Positions 33,946 through 45,641 of a stretch of DNA of 64,000 bases are shown here, one piece after another. The position numbers were made by a program, and so were the translations under genes. Location: the NCBI GenBank assembly GCA_947646735.1, contig CANTFK010000661.1, positions 186,001 through 250,000 of the forward strand, in the 5' to 3' direction. Positions within the stretch are counted from its first letter, which is position 1. Each line of letters opens with the position of its first letter. The notes beneath the pieces are model-generated. The model was not told where the DNA came from. It was given only the letters and a program-made list of their open reading frames with translations, and did no database searches. The DNA comes from Peronospora farinosa. Taxonomy: Eukaryota > Oomycota > Peronosporomycetes > Peronosporales > Peronosporaceae.

Positions 33946-34287
33946 TGTAATGGGCTACATTACACATATAGCATTAACACAAATAAACAATTACATATGT
34001 AGGCAGGTGCTGGGCCCGAATAGCGGGCACAGCGTGGTAATTTATTATTGGTTTATTATTGGGCCTAAAGTCCCCAATATGGACCAATGATAAATCAACC
34101 TGAAATTGTGTGGTTTCCGAAAGGCGGGAACACTGTCGTATTTATTACGACTAAAATCTTCGTAATTAGTACGAATTAAAACCAAAATAAAAATCAGAGT
34201 TAAATTTACTTAATACCTAATACTCGGGCTTGAGTCTTCCTCAAGCGCACGTGTAAGCTAGTGACGGTACGTTCTAGCCCCGTTACA
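33946..34287 (+). repeat. T1 LTR 4
   Basis: 342 bp; has C at offset 69 like LTR 1. It is followed by CGTCGGGTGAC, the start of a T1 internal region, and not by a target duplication. Confidence 0.92.
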
Positions 34288-34298
34288 CGTCGGGTGAC
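34288..34298 (+). other. Residual T1 leader after LTR 4
   Basis: Eleven bases identical to the start of the B and C internal regions, then the T2 minisatellite (TGGTGGGCCCC). Only about 3 bases (GAC) of overlap are seen at the switch. Confidence 0.7.
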
Positions 34299-34690
34299 TG
34301 GTGGGCCCCATGTGACAGGTGGACCCCAGGCGACAGGTGGACCCCAGGTGACAGGTGGACACAGGTGACCGGTGGACCTAGGTGGCCAGTAGACAGGTGG
34401 ACCCCAGGCGACAGGTGAACCCAGGTGACCGGTGGACCCCAGGTGACAGGTGGACCCAGGTGACCGGTGGACCCCAAGCGACAGGTGGACCCAGGTGACC
34501 GTTGGTCCCAGGTAACAGGTGAACCCAGGTGATCGTTGGTCCCAGGTGACAGGTGGACCCAGGTGACCGGTGGTCCTAGGTGATAAGTGTACCCCTGGCG
34601 ACTGGTGGGCCCCATGTGACAGGTGGACCCCAGGCGACTTGTGGGCCCCATGTGACAGGTGGACCCCAGGCGACAGGTGGACCCAGGTTA
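34299..34690 (+). repeat. Minisatellite, 18-bp unit, right part
   Basis: About 20 imperfect copies of the GGTGACAGGTGGACCCCA unit; the continuation of the array interrupted at 14819. Confidence 0.8.
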
Positions 34691-35388
34691 TAGAAGGTAC
34701 AAGGCTTCCTTAAAGTGCAGAGCCGGTACAAGTCCCATGTCCTAAAAGAGCCAGTTGGTCTTTTACAAGTTGACACGTGGTACCATCCAGAGCGAAGGGT
34801 TAGGGTTAGGCAAGAAAGCATACAGAGAACAAGATAAATAAACACACTCGAATTTGCATTACACGTGGCAGCTTTAAGCGCCCCTTCTAAGCTTCTCCGT
34901 CGCTTGACCTCTTCCAGGCGGGATACCCTTTGGCCCCCCGACGTCAGCAGGTGTTAGACGGCTCAAGCTACGCAAGTTGAACCTCAAGATAGTTGATTTG
35001 AGGTGTCAAGACTATACGACCCGCTACAGGAAGCGGTTTCCCTACGGGGAAGAACACAAAGGGGTCCAAGGACCAAGAACAGTCATCCACCAAAGTGGTA
35101 CATAGTACCAGGTGCATCGCTCTCGACTAAGTTGATCGAGCACAAGAAACCCGGTCCCAAGTAGAGTATGTCCACTCGGGGACCACCAAGTCCAAGTCTT
35201 ATACAAAGACCAAGTCTTTAAGTCTTCCGCGTCAACCGAGGAGCAAGACCAGCCAAGCCGACGGGTACACAAGGTGAGACCCAAGGTTAACACGACACGG
35301 TATCGGGGTACCCCCTCCGTAAGTCGGCAGTCGGTGCTGTGTGTGTTTGTGGATCTCCTACGTTGTTTGAGAATCCACTCCACCACAA

Positions 35389-35406
35389 TGGTGCGCGTGC
35401 CCGGAT
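35389..35406 (+). other. T2 primer-binding site
   Basis: TGGTGCGCGTGCCCGGAT one base after the LTR. It begins TGG, as expected for pairing with a tRNA CCA end, and continues like an acceptor stem plus T-stem. The same sequence follows the T3 LTR. The tRNA species is not identified. Confidence 0.6.
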
Positions 35407-35407
35407 C

Positions 35408-37836
35408 TTCGGGATACGCGGGATTTCACCGTGAGTCCCACGAAAAAGAAAAGACAACAGTCAAGATAGACCAAGGGACTACTAAGACACTGGATACCGG
35501 ATAGCCAGTGGTAAAGAAGGAAGAAGGATCTGAGGACCTGCAGAGCCCGGGTAGGAGCTCTGCTATTGAGGTCAAGGTGGAATATGAAGAAAAACCACAA
35601 AATCCTCCCCTTACGTCTTCGTTGAAAAAGACAATATGGGCCATAATAAATATTATGGTCCAGGGGTCCTAAGTTTGACAGCGAAAGCTAAAAAACAAGG
35701 GATCCCGAACCAAGTCTCCCAACCTACCACTCAAGAGTCAAAGGTGCCCAAGAACAAGCAAAAGAAGCATACCAAGATGAAGGCACAAACAGGCGGAGAC
35801 ACGACGGACGAGTCGGGGGAGAGCTAAGGTGTGGCTAGTAAGGACTGGACAGAAGAAGATTTGGAAGAAGCCTACCATCGGAGTAAATTGAAGAAGTTTC
35901 TTCGAAAGGACCCGGTGATGAAGACGCTCAAGGTCAAGCTTCTGGACCATGTCCACGGTCCGATAACGGCTCTTCCCACCACGACTACAGACCCGGAGGT
36001 CCTCAAGGCCGTAATGTATCTGCTACATGAAGCTGAGATGGCTGCTGGGAACTTTACCGCTAAAACCCTCTTCAATTCTAGAAGACCCTAGTGACCTTGC
36101 ATGGTCACCTCAAGACGTTAGTGGGGGAGTTTCCCCCAAAGGAAGTACCCCGTCAAGACGGAGGAGCAGTGGCTCCTGGTGTGGGCTCTCCTGCTGGGTC
36201 ACTCGATGAATAGTCACCAAGGTCTCAATATGAATCGGCCACCTCATCTATGATGTCGGCCCTGATAAATACGGTGGACCGAATGCAATTAGTTTCAGCT
36301 GGTGCAGCGTTGTTAGAAGCACGAATCGCGAAGCTGGCCATATGGACACAGCAACCCCATGGGTCCAGCGCCAAGCACAGGAGGAGACGAAAGCCCGTTG
36401 CAAAGTGGAGCCAAGGTTGATGGGGACAAAAACGGATCAGGAAACAAAGACTGAGTCAGTTTCTTCTATCGCACTCCAGTCGTACTTTGATAAGGCGATG
36501 ACCAAGTTCCTTAAAGAGCAAAGCTCCACAAAGTTGCAGTGGACAGGGGATACACCACTGAAGGGTCAAACTGCGCTTACCCCAGGTCCTCCCAGCGAAT
36601 TGAGCGCCTGGGACCACTAGGCGATATCCCTGATGTGGACATGGAGTCTGTAGGGTCAACCCATGATGAATACGACCCAGATGATTTGACGTTCCCAATG
36701 ACTACAGCGCGAGCGACTGTGGCCGCGGCTACGGCAGGAAGACCCCCTACTGCTGTTCCACACATTAGAGTATCGGCCTCGTCGGATCTGAATGAATTTA
36801 GCGGAAGGGACCACGATAAAGATCGGGCTCGAAGCTGGAGCACTAAGGTAAAGACGGCTCTCATCCGAGACCAGATACCAGACAGCGAAAATTGTCTCAT
36901 TTTTGGGTCCCTGCTCACAGGTCCAGCTCAGAATTGGTATCGACAGCTGGGTCGAATGGTACTCGTTGATTGGAAACTGCTTCTGCGAGAGTTCCAAGCC
37001 CAATTTTGCGGCTTGGGGGTGTCGGTGGCCCGTCAATATTATCACGCCAGAAAGAGAACCGATGAGTCACCCTTGGAATATCTGTACCGTTTGAATGTGG
37101 CGGGCTCAGGGCCAAGCTAGATATTAAGGGTGGACCCCCCAGTTTAAAGCGTGAACATGTGGACCATTACGTGGAAACCTTGGATGGTCGAGAATTAGCG
37201 GATCAGCTTACCTTGCTCAGACTTTCTGATGCCGACGACCTGGAGGAAGTCCTGCTGGCTCGTCAGAGAGCGTAGATTCGTCAAAGAAGGGTCTTTTTCG
37301 GTTCCAGCAAGTTTCGCCAGAAGGCCCCAACCCCTCAAGACCACACCAAGGGTCAGCTAAGAAGACCCGTCCAAGTCATCCGATCCACTTCTGAAAGTGA
37401 AAATGACCAAGAGTCCGGCTCCAGTGGGTCTGAGGGAGAAGGTGACCTCACAAGAATTTATGCGGCGGCGAGTAAGCCTTACACTCGTATGGCGAGGAAC
37501 ACAGATGACCCCCGGGACCATCAGGGACCCCGACCCATACCGAGGTCGACGCATGGCAGAGGTACCTGGACCAAAGGTGGTCCCAGGGTCACCCGGAACA
37601 AAGTGTACCCATTGTGGATCTAGGAAGCATGTGGATCTGGACTGTTGGAAGCGACTCGTTTGCGAATGCTGGGCCACCCAGCCGACCACTGCCGGTTTGT
37701 GTGTCGCGGTTGTGGAAAGGTTCATGACGTCCGCAAGTGCCCGATGGAAGAGTATTACAATCTGATTCGCCAGTGGTACAACCCGACCAAGCACGCGGGG
37801 CAGCTGCCCGAGGCTGCGAAGAAGATGTTAAATTAG
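35408..37836 (+). pseudogene. gag: T2 gag remnant
   Basis: Related to T3 gag. A capsid-like segment at 36539-37120 contains SASSDLNEFSGRDHDKDRAR and the NWYRQLGR...ARQYYHARKR block typical of Retrotrans_gag. A zinc-knuckle region at about 37600-37830 is split by a frameshift (CTHCGSRKHVDLDCWKR, then CRFVCRGCGKVHDVRKC) and followed by YNLIRQWYNPTKHA. Stops at 35502, about 36619 and 37120 and several frameshifts make it non-functional. Confidence 0.8.
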
Positions 37837-37983
37837 GATTCTCGCCAGGTTTGAATCTGGTACGAGCCGAGCGTTCTAATTGTTGCATTTATGCATTGTG
37901 GAGAAACGCCCCGTGGAGAAGGTCAATAAGTTGGATGAATTGATAAATAGACATCGGTCTTTTGCATTAATTCTGTTGCTGCT

Positions 37984-40900
37984 GTGGCCAACGCATGTAT
38001 ACCTCATGTTTATTCCCGAGGAGAGACTATGATGACATTTAATTTATTGCCAAGAGAGTCAAGAGGATATTGGAAACACCATACACCAGGAAAGTGGTTT
38101 AAGCAAGCCAAGGCCTCTGGGAAAGCTAACAATATTCGTGCGAATCTACTGTTTGATTCTGGTGCCGAGATATCTATTTTGGATATCGCCTTTGCTCGTA
38201 AGGCAGGCTGTAAGATTAACACAAGCGAAAAACAAGAGTGCGTGGGCATTGGAGAAGCAGTTTACACCACGGAAGGGCGAACGAAGATCAAGATAACCCT
38301 GAACGGTGTATTAGTATACTTCTTCAATGACTGGGTCGGGTCCATGGCCGGCCAGGATGTACTACTAGGGATGGACTTTATGGTGCCAGCTGGAATTCGT
38401 TTGGACATGGCGGATGGAACTATTTGCTTGCCAGAAGAAGTTCGAATCCAGCTGACGGGTCGCAAGACCTTGTATAGTGGCCATATTTCTGAGGTAGAAA
38501 TTGGGCCAGTACGTGAATTTACCGGCGACAAAATATGTCGAGGTTCCGCTGAAGAGGGTTACGTCGGACCAGTGGAAATTATGGATGACCCGTGGAGACA
38601 CATGGATAACTACGATGATCCAAGGACATGGACATCGTCAATTCTTGAGGGTCACCAATGTGAGTGACAAGGACCTGACCCTACACGAGGATACCAAGCT
38701 GGGCATTTAGCTGGCTAAGGACCGGGTTCCCCGGGCCCAAGGATTCGTGTCAGTTGGTTCTAGGAGGTACGCTTAATGGAAAAATCTAGCCTACTAAGCA
38801 ACCACCGATGAGGAGGATGCAGAAACTACTCAAGAAGAAGTATACCAAGGTCCGATGGTCGAGAAACCTCAGTACACGACTCCACAAAAGATGTTGCTAC
38901 GGACGGGGACCCAAGTGCCAGTGGCTAACGTGGTGCACGATTCTGTTATGAGGGACCTTGAGTCATTACCATCAGATCAGGAGTCTGGAGTGGTGGCCCT
39001 TGATGGAGGTCAACCAACTAGAACAGCGTGGGCAAGGAAGTCTCATCTAAGGATGTGACCGATATGGAGAGTGTCCACCCAGAGTAGGGCCCACAGGTCC
39101 ACCCAGAGGGGGGTCCACCGGTCCACCAAGAAGTGTGTCCACAGGTCAGCATGGCTGAAGTAGATACTTTCGATGACCAGGTCTGTGTTCACGAGAGTGG
39201 AGACTTATGTGCCGATATCGACAAAAATTGGTCTGTTATCTCTGAGATCACCCCATCTACAGACGAAGTTACGTTGCAAGACATCCAGATCCCCGACCCC
39301 GGTGATACTCTAAAGGAGGAGGTAGACCGCCTCCGCCAGATTATATGGCGAAAACGACATTTGCTGATGGGAAACGGTAACGCATTACCCCCGGCGGCTC
39401 GAGGAGCAGTGTGAGACATTGATGTTGGGAACGCACGGCCAATCGCCCAACGGGTACGGAAGGTGGCCCCTCAATTTAGGGAGAAGCTGGCCATCCTGAT
39501 AAAAGGCCTCTTATCATCCAAGATAATCCAGCATTCCACCTCTCCATGGGCAAGTCCAATTGTAATCATTGTCAAGAAGAATGGGGTGGATATAAGGCTG
39601 TGCATTGACTACCGGATGGTAAATGATTTGACGCGGCTTATGGTGTACCCTATGCCTCTCGTAAATGAGTTGCTGGAAGATCTAGACAAGGCCCTGTGGT
39701 ACTGCTCACTGGATATGGCTAGCGGTTTTTGGGTGGTCAGCATGACTGAACGAGCTCGTTAAATCTCGGCGTTGATAACCCCGCTCGGACTGTTTGAGTG
39801 GAGACGAATGCCGTTTGGACTAAAGAATGCACCGCAGATCTATCAGAGATTGCTGGATAACGCTCTATATGGATTTCTAACGATTTTCTTGAAGATTAAC
39901 ACTGAGAAACAGGTTGACCTGTTCGAAATAGGTCAACCTGAAGTAGACCCCGAGGTGTCATATTAGGACGCCGGTCTTATATCGATAATATTTTTGGTAA
40001 CCTCTAGATCATGGGATAACCTATGTTATAAAGTGGAAAGACTATTGGAGGTTTGTGATAAGTGGAATTTATTTATCAGCGCGGTCAAAAGTTCATGGGG
40101 ATGTAAAAAAGTTGATTATCTTGGGCATCGACTATCCGCGGAGGGGTTGGAGGCCTACCCTAAGGATATTCAGTCATTGGTGGACTTACCGCTGCCCACC
40201 ACCCTAAAAGCCATGCAGTCGTTTCTTTGAAGTCTCAATTACTATAGCCGGTTTCTAGAAGACTACGCGATTTATGCGTCCATATTGTACGAGCTAAGAG
40301 AAGTGGATTATCACGTATTACGACGCCGAATGAGTACACCCAGAGGAGCCACCAGGAGGAAGACTGATGGACTCGGGTGCAGGTGGCCTTTGAGATATTA
40401 AAGAATAAGATCGCCACCGCCCCAATCCTCCGCCATTTTATTCCGGGCCGATAACCGGTCATCATCGTTTATGCCAATGAGTGGGCCATCTCGGCATCCC
40501 TGGTGCAGGAGTATGAGGGCGTGTATATGACGGTAACTTTCACGAGTCGGACTTTGAAGCCAAACGAGATCAACTATGGGCTGGTGGTTAAGGAAGTGTT
40601 GGCGCTATTGCGGATACGAGACCTTTGTTACACGTCGCTGATCACCCGACCTATCAAGGTCTTGACCCGACACTCAACGCTGGCGTGAATAGTCCGGTCA
40701 CCTGGTCTACAAGGTCGCCTTGGAAATTGGGCTGCGCTCCTGTCCCAATGGACGTTAGAAGTGGTCAAGTGTAAGCGCGGCGAAGATGAAATACTGGGGA
40801 CATTAGCGGCAAGCATTACGCCTTACGAGAATGTGGACTCTATTCTATCTTCAATCGCCCCCAAGAAACACCCGCGCCAAGCTGTCACGGTGGTTCCTCC

Positions 40901-42021
40901 TACAGTCGAACCCGAGGAGGTCTTGTACGTAGTCAGTTTCGATGGGTCTGCACGAGTTAAACGTGGAGGCGGAGCCTGCAGTGATATTGTATGGAAACTC
41001 CCAGGGTGGACCGTGATTGCAGCAGCATCAAGATATTAAACGGAGGCAACGGTAAACGAAGCAGAGTATGAAGGCATATTGTTATGTTTTAGCCTACTGG
41101 AGAAATTGGATTGTAGACGTCTGGTGGTGTGCGGTGAGATCAATCTGGTAATCCGTCAGATGCGAGAGGAAATTGAATGCAAGGCACCCGGTCTTACGGT
41201 ACGAAGGTTGAAGGCCTGGACCTGCTTCTTTCCTGGCCAGCCCATGAGTTTTTACACATGAAGCGTGAATGTAACCAGAGTGCGGACCGTCTCGCTAACG
41301 CGGCCCTGCATCAGCAACAAGGCGTCAAAATAATACCTGAGGAAGAGTGGAAAGACCTCGAAGAGATTAATCGTCTGCCTGAACTCTTAGTACCCAAGCA
41401 TCCAAGCCCAGCAATGCGAATTACAGCTGTCACGAGGTCTCGGGTCCGGTCCAGGATGCCGACAGAGGTTGTGCAAGAGGAGGTGGTGCAACAGATACGG
41501 ATTGAGCGAATTTCGGCTGCCAAAAGACGAAGAAATGTGGATACGCGATTTGAAGCTCTACTTACGGGGTGAGTGGAGCAGTTTGCCTTCAGAAGTGGCG
41601 CTGGCATGCGGCAAGATCGAGATGAATAACGCTTTGGATGATGACGGACTTCTATTGTATTGCCCGGTTCTGGGGACAGCTGAAGAGGATCGCGATGGGT
41701 GGATCCGGCAAGTGATACCCGAAAGCATACAATAGGATTTTCTACATCATTATTGAAAAGAGTCTAGAGGGGGGGCACCAAGGAATCGGCCGTACGTACC
41801 AGCGGATACGAAGACATTTCCATTGGAGAGGAATGTTTCGAAGTGTACAGCGCTTCGTTGGTACTTGTGTCGACTGTGAGACCGTAAAAGGTGGACCCGC
41901 CTTACGAGGGAAGACCCCAGGGAATGTTCAGGACACCTACTCAATTCAGGTCATCGCGATGGATCATATCCCATCGTTGCCCAAGTCGTTCAAGGGAAAC
42001 ACGGAGCTGCTGATATGGCTA
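37984..42021 (+). pseudogene. pol: T2 pol, part 1 (PR, RT, two RNase H domains, start of integrase)
   Basis: The protease (FDSGAEISILDIAFARKAG, and LLGMDFMVPAG) is open from 37984 to 38667. RT fragments run from 39133 to 40230 (PIVIIVKKNGVDIRLCIDYR, FWVVSMTERAR, MPFGLKNAPQIYQRLLDNAL) with single stops, for example at 39412 and 39760. A retroviral-type RNase H remnant (40440-40690) is followed by a second, cellular-type RNase H (VVSFDGSARVKRGGGACSDI, NEAEYEG region) at 40920-41290. The integrase H2C2 region and the start of the core (MDHIPSLPKSFKGNTELLIW) end at 42021, where T3 is inserted. It continues at 54171. Confidence 0.82.
42018..42021. repeat. T3 target-site duplication, left (GCTA)
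   Basis: GCTA before the T3 5' LTR and GGTA (54171-54174) after the 3' LTR. The uninterrupted site in T3's own integrase is TGGGTCGAC, so the left copy seems to carry one G-to-C change. Confidence 0.5.
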
Positions 42022-43100
42022 TGTGGTGAAGTGCTGTTTTTGTGATGCGGATGTCCCAGAATCCAGTTGGATTCGGAGTGTAGACCGTGGGTCAGGGACA
42101 GGGGACCAGAGAGACAGGGGCCTCAAAGGGGAGCGACCGTTGGTGGAGAACAATCCGCAGGACCCACCGAAGAAAAAATCAGTATCAGAATACTGGTTAA
42201 CCGGTACCAAAGGGAGTTGATCATGGCCGCTCATTGATCGACCTGGCCCCTCGTTGGTAGACCCGGGTCCCTCATAGGTCGACCTGGGTCCCTCATTGGT
42301 CGACCAGGCCCCTCGTTGGTAGACCCGGGTCCCTCATAGGTCGACCTGGGTCCCTCATCAGTCGACCCAGTCCCTCATCGGTCGACCTCGGCCCCTCGTT
42401 GGTTCAGCCACTCCGGACCAGTTAATACAAGGATCAGACTAGTCGACGCAAGGAATCAGAGCTTTAGGCAAGGATATAGTAAAGGAGTTAAAAGGATAGG
42501 ACTATATTAAATACTACTCAATTTGCGATCTACGTGGCACGACTCCGTCACCCAAGAAGGACTTGTTCTAAGTTACTCACTGTTCCGGGAAGGGATATAT
42601 TTTGGCCCCCCGTCGAAGACAGTTGTGTAGCGAAGTTCAAGGGAGAATAAAGCTCCAGGATACATTTGGCCTGTGAGCTCGTTCGAGTAGCAACACCCCC
42701 AAGACCCGCTATCGGAAGCGGTCTCCCTTACCTCACGGTCCGGGAGCAAAGTAAAGGTCAGGTGGTTACTACCCCTGAAACAGAAGGAAAAGGCCAGGGA
42801 CGACAAGCTCCCTGAAGAATTTGGCTTTAAGTCCACTCTCGACAAGGTCGATCGAGTGGCCACCTACCGGCCCACCGAGTGAAGCATATCCACTTGAGGC
42901 CACCCAGGTCTACCTCCCTCAAGGCATATGTCTACATCCTCACCAAGTCTTCCGAAGAGTGCAACCCGCCAGCCGACGGGCACACAAGGTGAGAAGAAGG
43001 TCCATACGCGGCATCGAAGTACCCATCCGACAGTCGGCAGTCCGGCACAGTGAAGGGTTTGGGGTCTCATCATACAATTTTGAGAACGCACTCCACCACA
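42022..43100 (+). repeat. T3 5' LTR
   Basis: Starts TGTGGTGAAGTGC and ends CACTCCACCACA. It contains a block of tandem GGTCGACC(T/C)GGGTCCCTCA-like units at about 42225-42400. It differs from the 3' LTR mostly in its first 60 and last 60 bases. Confidence 0.88.
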
Positions 43101-45627
43101 ATGGTGCGCGTGCCCGGATCTTCGGAAGACGGGGGATTTCACCGCGAGTCCCAAGAAGATAAAGATGTTTATGTAAAGAAGGAGCACATACCCGAAGAGC
43201 CACTGAGATACCGATCGCCAGTGACTCAAGAAGAAAAAAGCAAAGGATCGAAGGACCGACCGGGCCTTGGGAGGGGCCCGGTCAACATGGTCGAGGTTGA
43301 ATTTATTGAAGAAAACCCTAAATACCCTCCCTATGTCCTCGTTGAGGACACCTTGGGTCATGACGCCTATCATGATCCAGAGGACCATCAGCCGACGGTG
43401 AAAACCGAGAGGCTAAGGTCCCCGAAAAACAAAAAAACAAAGATCGCGCAGTCCAAGCCGACGAAGTTCCGGATGAAGGCACCCGGAAACACCAAGTCGA
43501 TAGGCCCCGAGAAGGCAGGACTGGCGTCATGGACAGACGCTGATGTCACGAGGACCTATCACCAACGCAAGCTGAACGCGTTCCTGGAGAGCGACCCCGT
43601 CGCGAAGATCCTGGAGATCCGGCAGCTGGGTCAACTCACTGGGCCGGTGTCGACCCTGCCACGGCTGCAAACCGTCACGTACGCGATCACAGCGCTGGTC
43701 ACCCTTCTACATGAAGCGAACATGGTCGCAGGGCGGTTCGACCCGGACGATCTGCTATCCCTGGGATTCGACAGAATCACAACAACGTTAGAGCACATGC
43801 ACAAGCGCTTGTCGATCCTGGTGGGTACTACACCAGCAACGGAACACCCACCTCTGGTGACACCCACACACACACACGGTCCAAGGCCAGCCAGATTACG
43901 CTTCAAGACATCTCGGTGGGTCCCCACATGTACGGAGCCGCCGGCCGCCCAGGGGCGAATCAAGGCCCATCTCAACACCTGATGCCAAGCGGCCAGAGGG
44001 AAGCAGCACCGTTGTCCCCAGGATCGTCCTCGACTGGGTCGGTCACTAGGATGCCCCTAGGCCCTACTGGAGCGGCGCTGCTCCAGGCCCGAGCGCGCAG
44101 CGCGGAGCAAGAACCACGTGGTCTCGAAACGGCGACGCGTGGCAAGAATGAAAATCATTCCGATTTTCAACCAATGGGAAATCAGCAAGTGAAAAAATTG
44201 GAATTTGCTCTGCCCCGTGACGAAGATGCTGGGGGGAAGGACCTACCTACCCGGTAGGTGATATGCAGACCCTCTTCGACGCGGCGATGGCAAGATTTTT
44301 TGAATGAACGCCAAGTACCGCGGGCACACCCTAACGGGAGTGTAGAAGGAGGAAGACCAGAGGCGCAAAGGACGACCGCTCACCATGACTAGCATCCAAG
44401 CATACAAATGCCAAGAGGCCACACGATGACCGACGTCGATATGGAATCCGTCGGTTCCTGTGAGTTCGACCCTGACAACATGGATTTGAGGGGACCTCAG
44501 TCGATGATGGCGAACGCAGCGCTGGGACAGATGCCTAATATGGTCCCTCGCATCAAACTCTCGGCGACCTCGGACCTTAAAGAATTTCATGGAAGAGACC
44601 AAGACGAAGACAGAGCGCGCAGCTGGGTATCAACGGTCAAGACAGCATTTATAAGAGACCAAGCACCAGATGACGAACGATGTCTCGTTTTTGAAGGGTT
44701 GCTGACTGGACCGGCACAGAATTGGTACCGTCAACTGGGTCGCTCAGTCCGAGGAAACTGGAAGGACCTAGTGCAAGAATTCATGATTCGGTTCTGTGGT
44801 ACGGGGGTTCCTGTCGCCCGTCAGTACTACCATGCGAAGAAAAGGTCGGAAGAGACCCCGCTGGATTATCTGTACCGCCTGAATGTTCTTGGACTCAGGG
44901 CAAAGATGAAGATTAAGGATGTTTAGCCCAAGGTTCAGAAGGATCATGTCGATCAATACATTTGGACGGTAGACGATTTGAAGCTAGGAGACAAGTTGAC
45001 TATGTTGCGTCTGGCGGATGTAGAAGAATTGGAGGAAGTATTGATAGCACGTCAGCGGACGAAGGCACGACGAGGCAAGACGTTGTTTGGATCAAACAAG
45101 TTTCGTCAGAAGGCACCGGCACTACCAGAGAGGCCGAGAGATATTTGAATCGCCGCTCCATACATGCAGTACGGACGTCCCTGGAAGACTCGAGCTCTGA
45201 AGATTCCAGTCCAGACTCTTCGGAGAACGAAGGAGATCTAAGACGAGTCTACCTTATGGAGAAAGAAGCAGGATGGGATCCAAGTGTGAGGTTCTCAAAG
45301 AATCTACCGACTAGGGAGGCCGACCAACATCACCAGGCAGTAGACCAGCGACCCGGCCCATCATCAGCGACCCCAAACACGAGATGTGCATATTGCGGGT
45401 CCAAGAAACATGGAGATCTGAATTGCTGGAAAAGATTGACCTGCGACCGCTGTGGAAGGAAGGGTCACCCATCAGATCGCTGCCTGTTTGTATGCCGGGG
45501 TTTTGGAGAGGTTCACGAGATTGGGAAGTGCCAGATGGAGGAGTTCTACAATTTGTTCCGTCAATGGTACAACCCAGCCAAGCATGCAGTAATGTTCCCG
45601 GAGAAACTTGAGAAGATGGCAAATTAG
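43101..45627 (+). pseudogene. gag: T3 gag, interrupted
   Basis: Starts at the ATG 43101 (MVRVPGSSEDGGFHRESQ), open to 43982. The frame then shifts (43916-44257), and a capsid-type segment is open at 44408-44926 (KLSATSDLKEFHGRDQDED; NWYRQLGRSVRGNWKDL; ARQYYHAKKRSEETPLDYL). It stops at TAG 44924, continues in frame to about 45146, and then the nucleocapsid is in another frame to 45627, with two CCHC-type knuckles (CAYCGSKKHGDLNC and CDRCGRKGHPSDRC) and RQWYNPAKHA. Gag packages the element RNA; here at least one stop and two frameshifts would prevent a full product. Confidence 0.82.
43102..43119 (+). other. T3 primer-binding site
   Basis: TGGTGCGCGTGCCCGGAT, identical to the T2 site. The overlapping ATG at 43101 also opens the gag frame, so the binding site and the first gag codons may coincide. 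Confidence 0.6.
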
Positions 45628-45641
45628 GACGCTCGCCAGGT

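Larger units (their letters stand above)
14820..34287 (+). mobile_element. T1: tandem array of a chromodomain Ty3/Gypsy element (LTR-A-LTR-B-LTR-C-LTR)
   Basis: Four 342-bp LTRs (14820, 21094, 27354, 33946) enclose three internal regions. Unit lengths from LTR start to LTR start are 6274, 6260 and 6592. The differences are fully explained by visible indels. A has 14 more bases than B: 2 in the leader, 1 C, 10 in RNase H, 1 G. C relative to B has +1 C, +334 and -3. The array sits in the minisatellite of the T2 5' LTR. There is no target duplication: the left flank is CCAGG, while the right LTR is followed by 11 bases of internal leader. Confidence 0.88.
34288..35387 (+). repeat. T2 5' LTR, right part
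   Basis: After the minisatellite it matches 56880-57599 almost base for base, ending GAATCCACTCCACCACA. It includes a TTAGGGTTAGG stretch near 34800. The LTR end is fixed by the primer-binding site that follows and by the matching 3' LTR end at 57599. Confidence 0.8.

Noticed and set aside
34795..34815. TTAGGGTTAGG in the T2 LTR as a telomere repeat
   Set aside because: Only two units, repeated at the same place in the other LTR (about 57007); part of the LTR, not a telomere.
36342..36620. C-to-T style stops in T2 as evidence for RIP
   Set aside because: Several stops look like transitions, but oomycetes are not known for RIP and ordinary decay explains the pattern.
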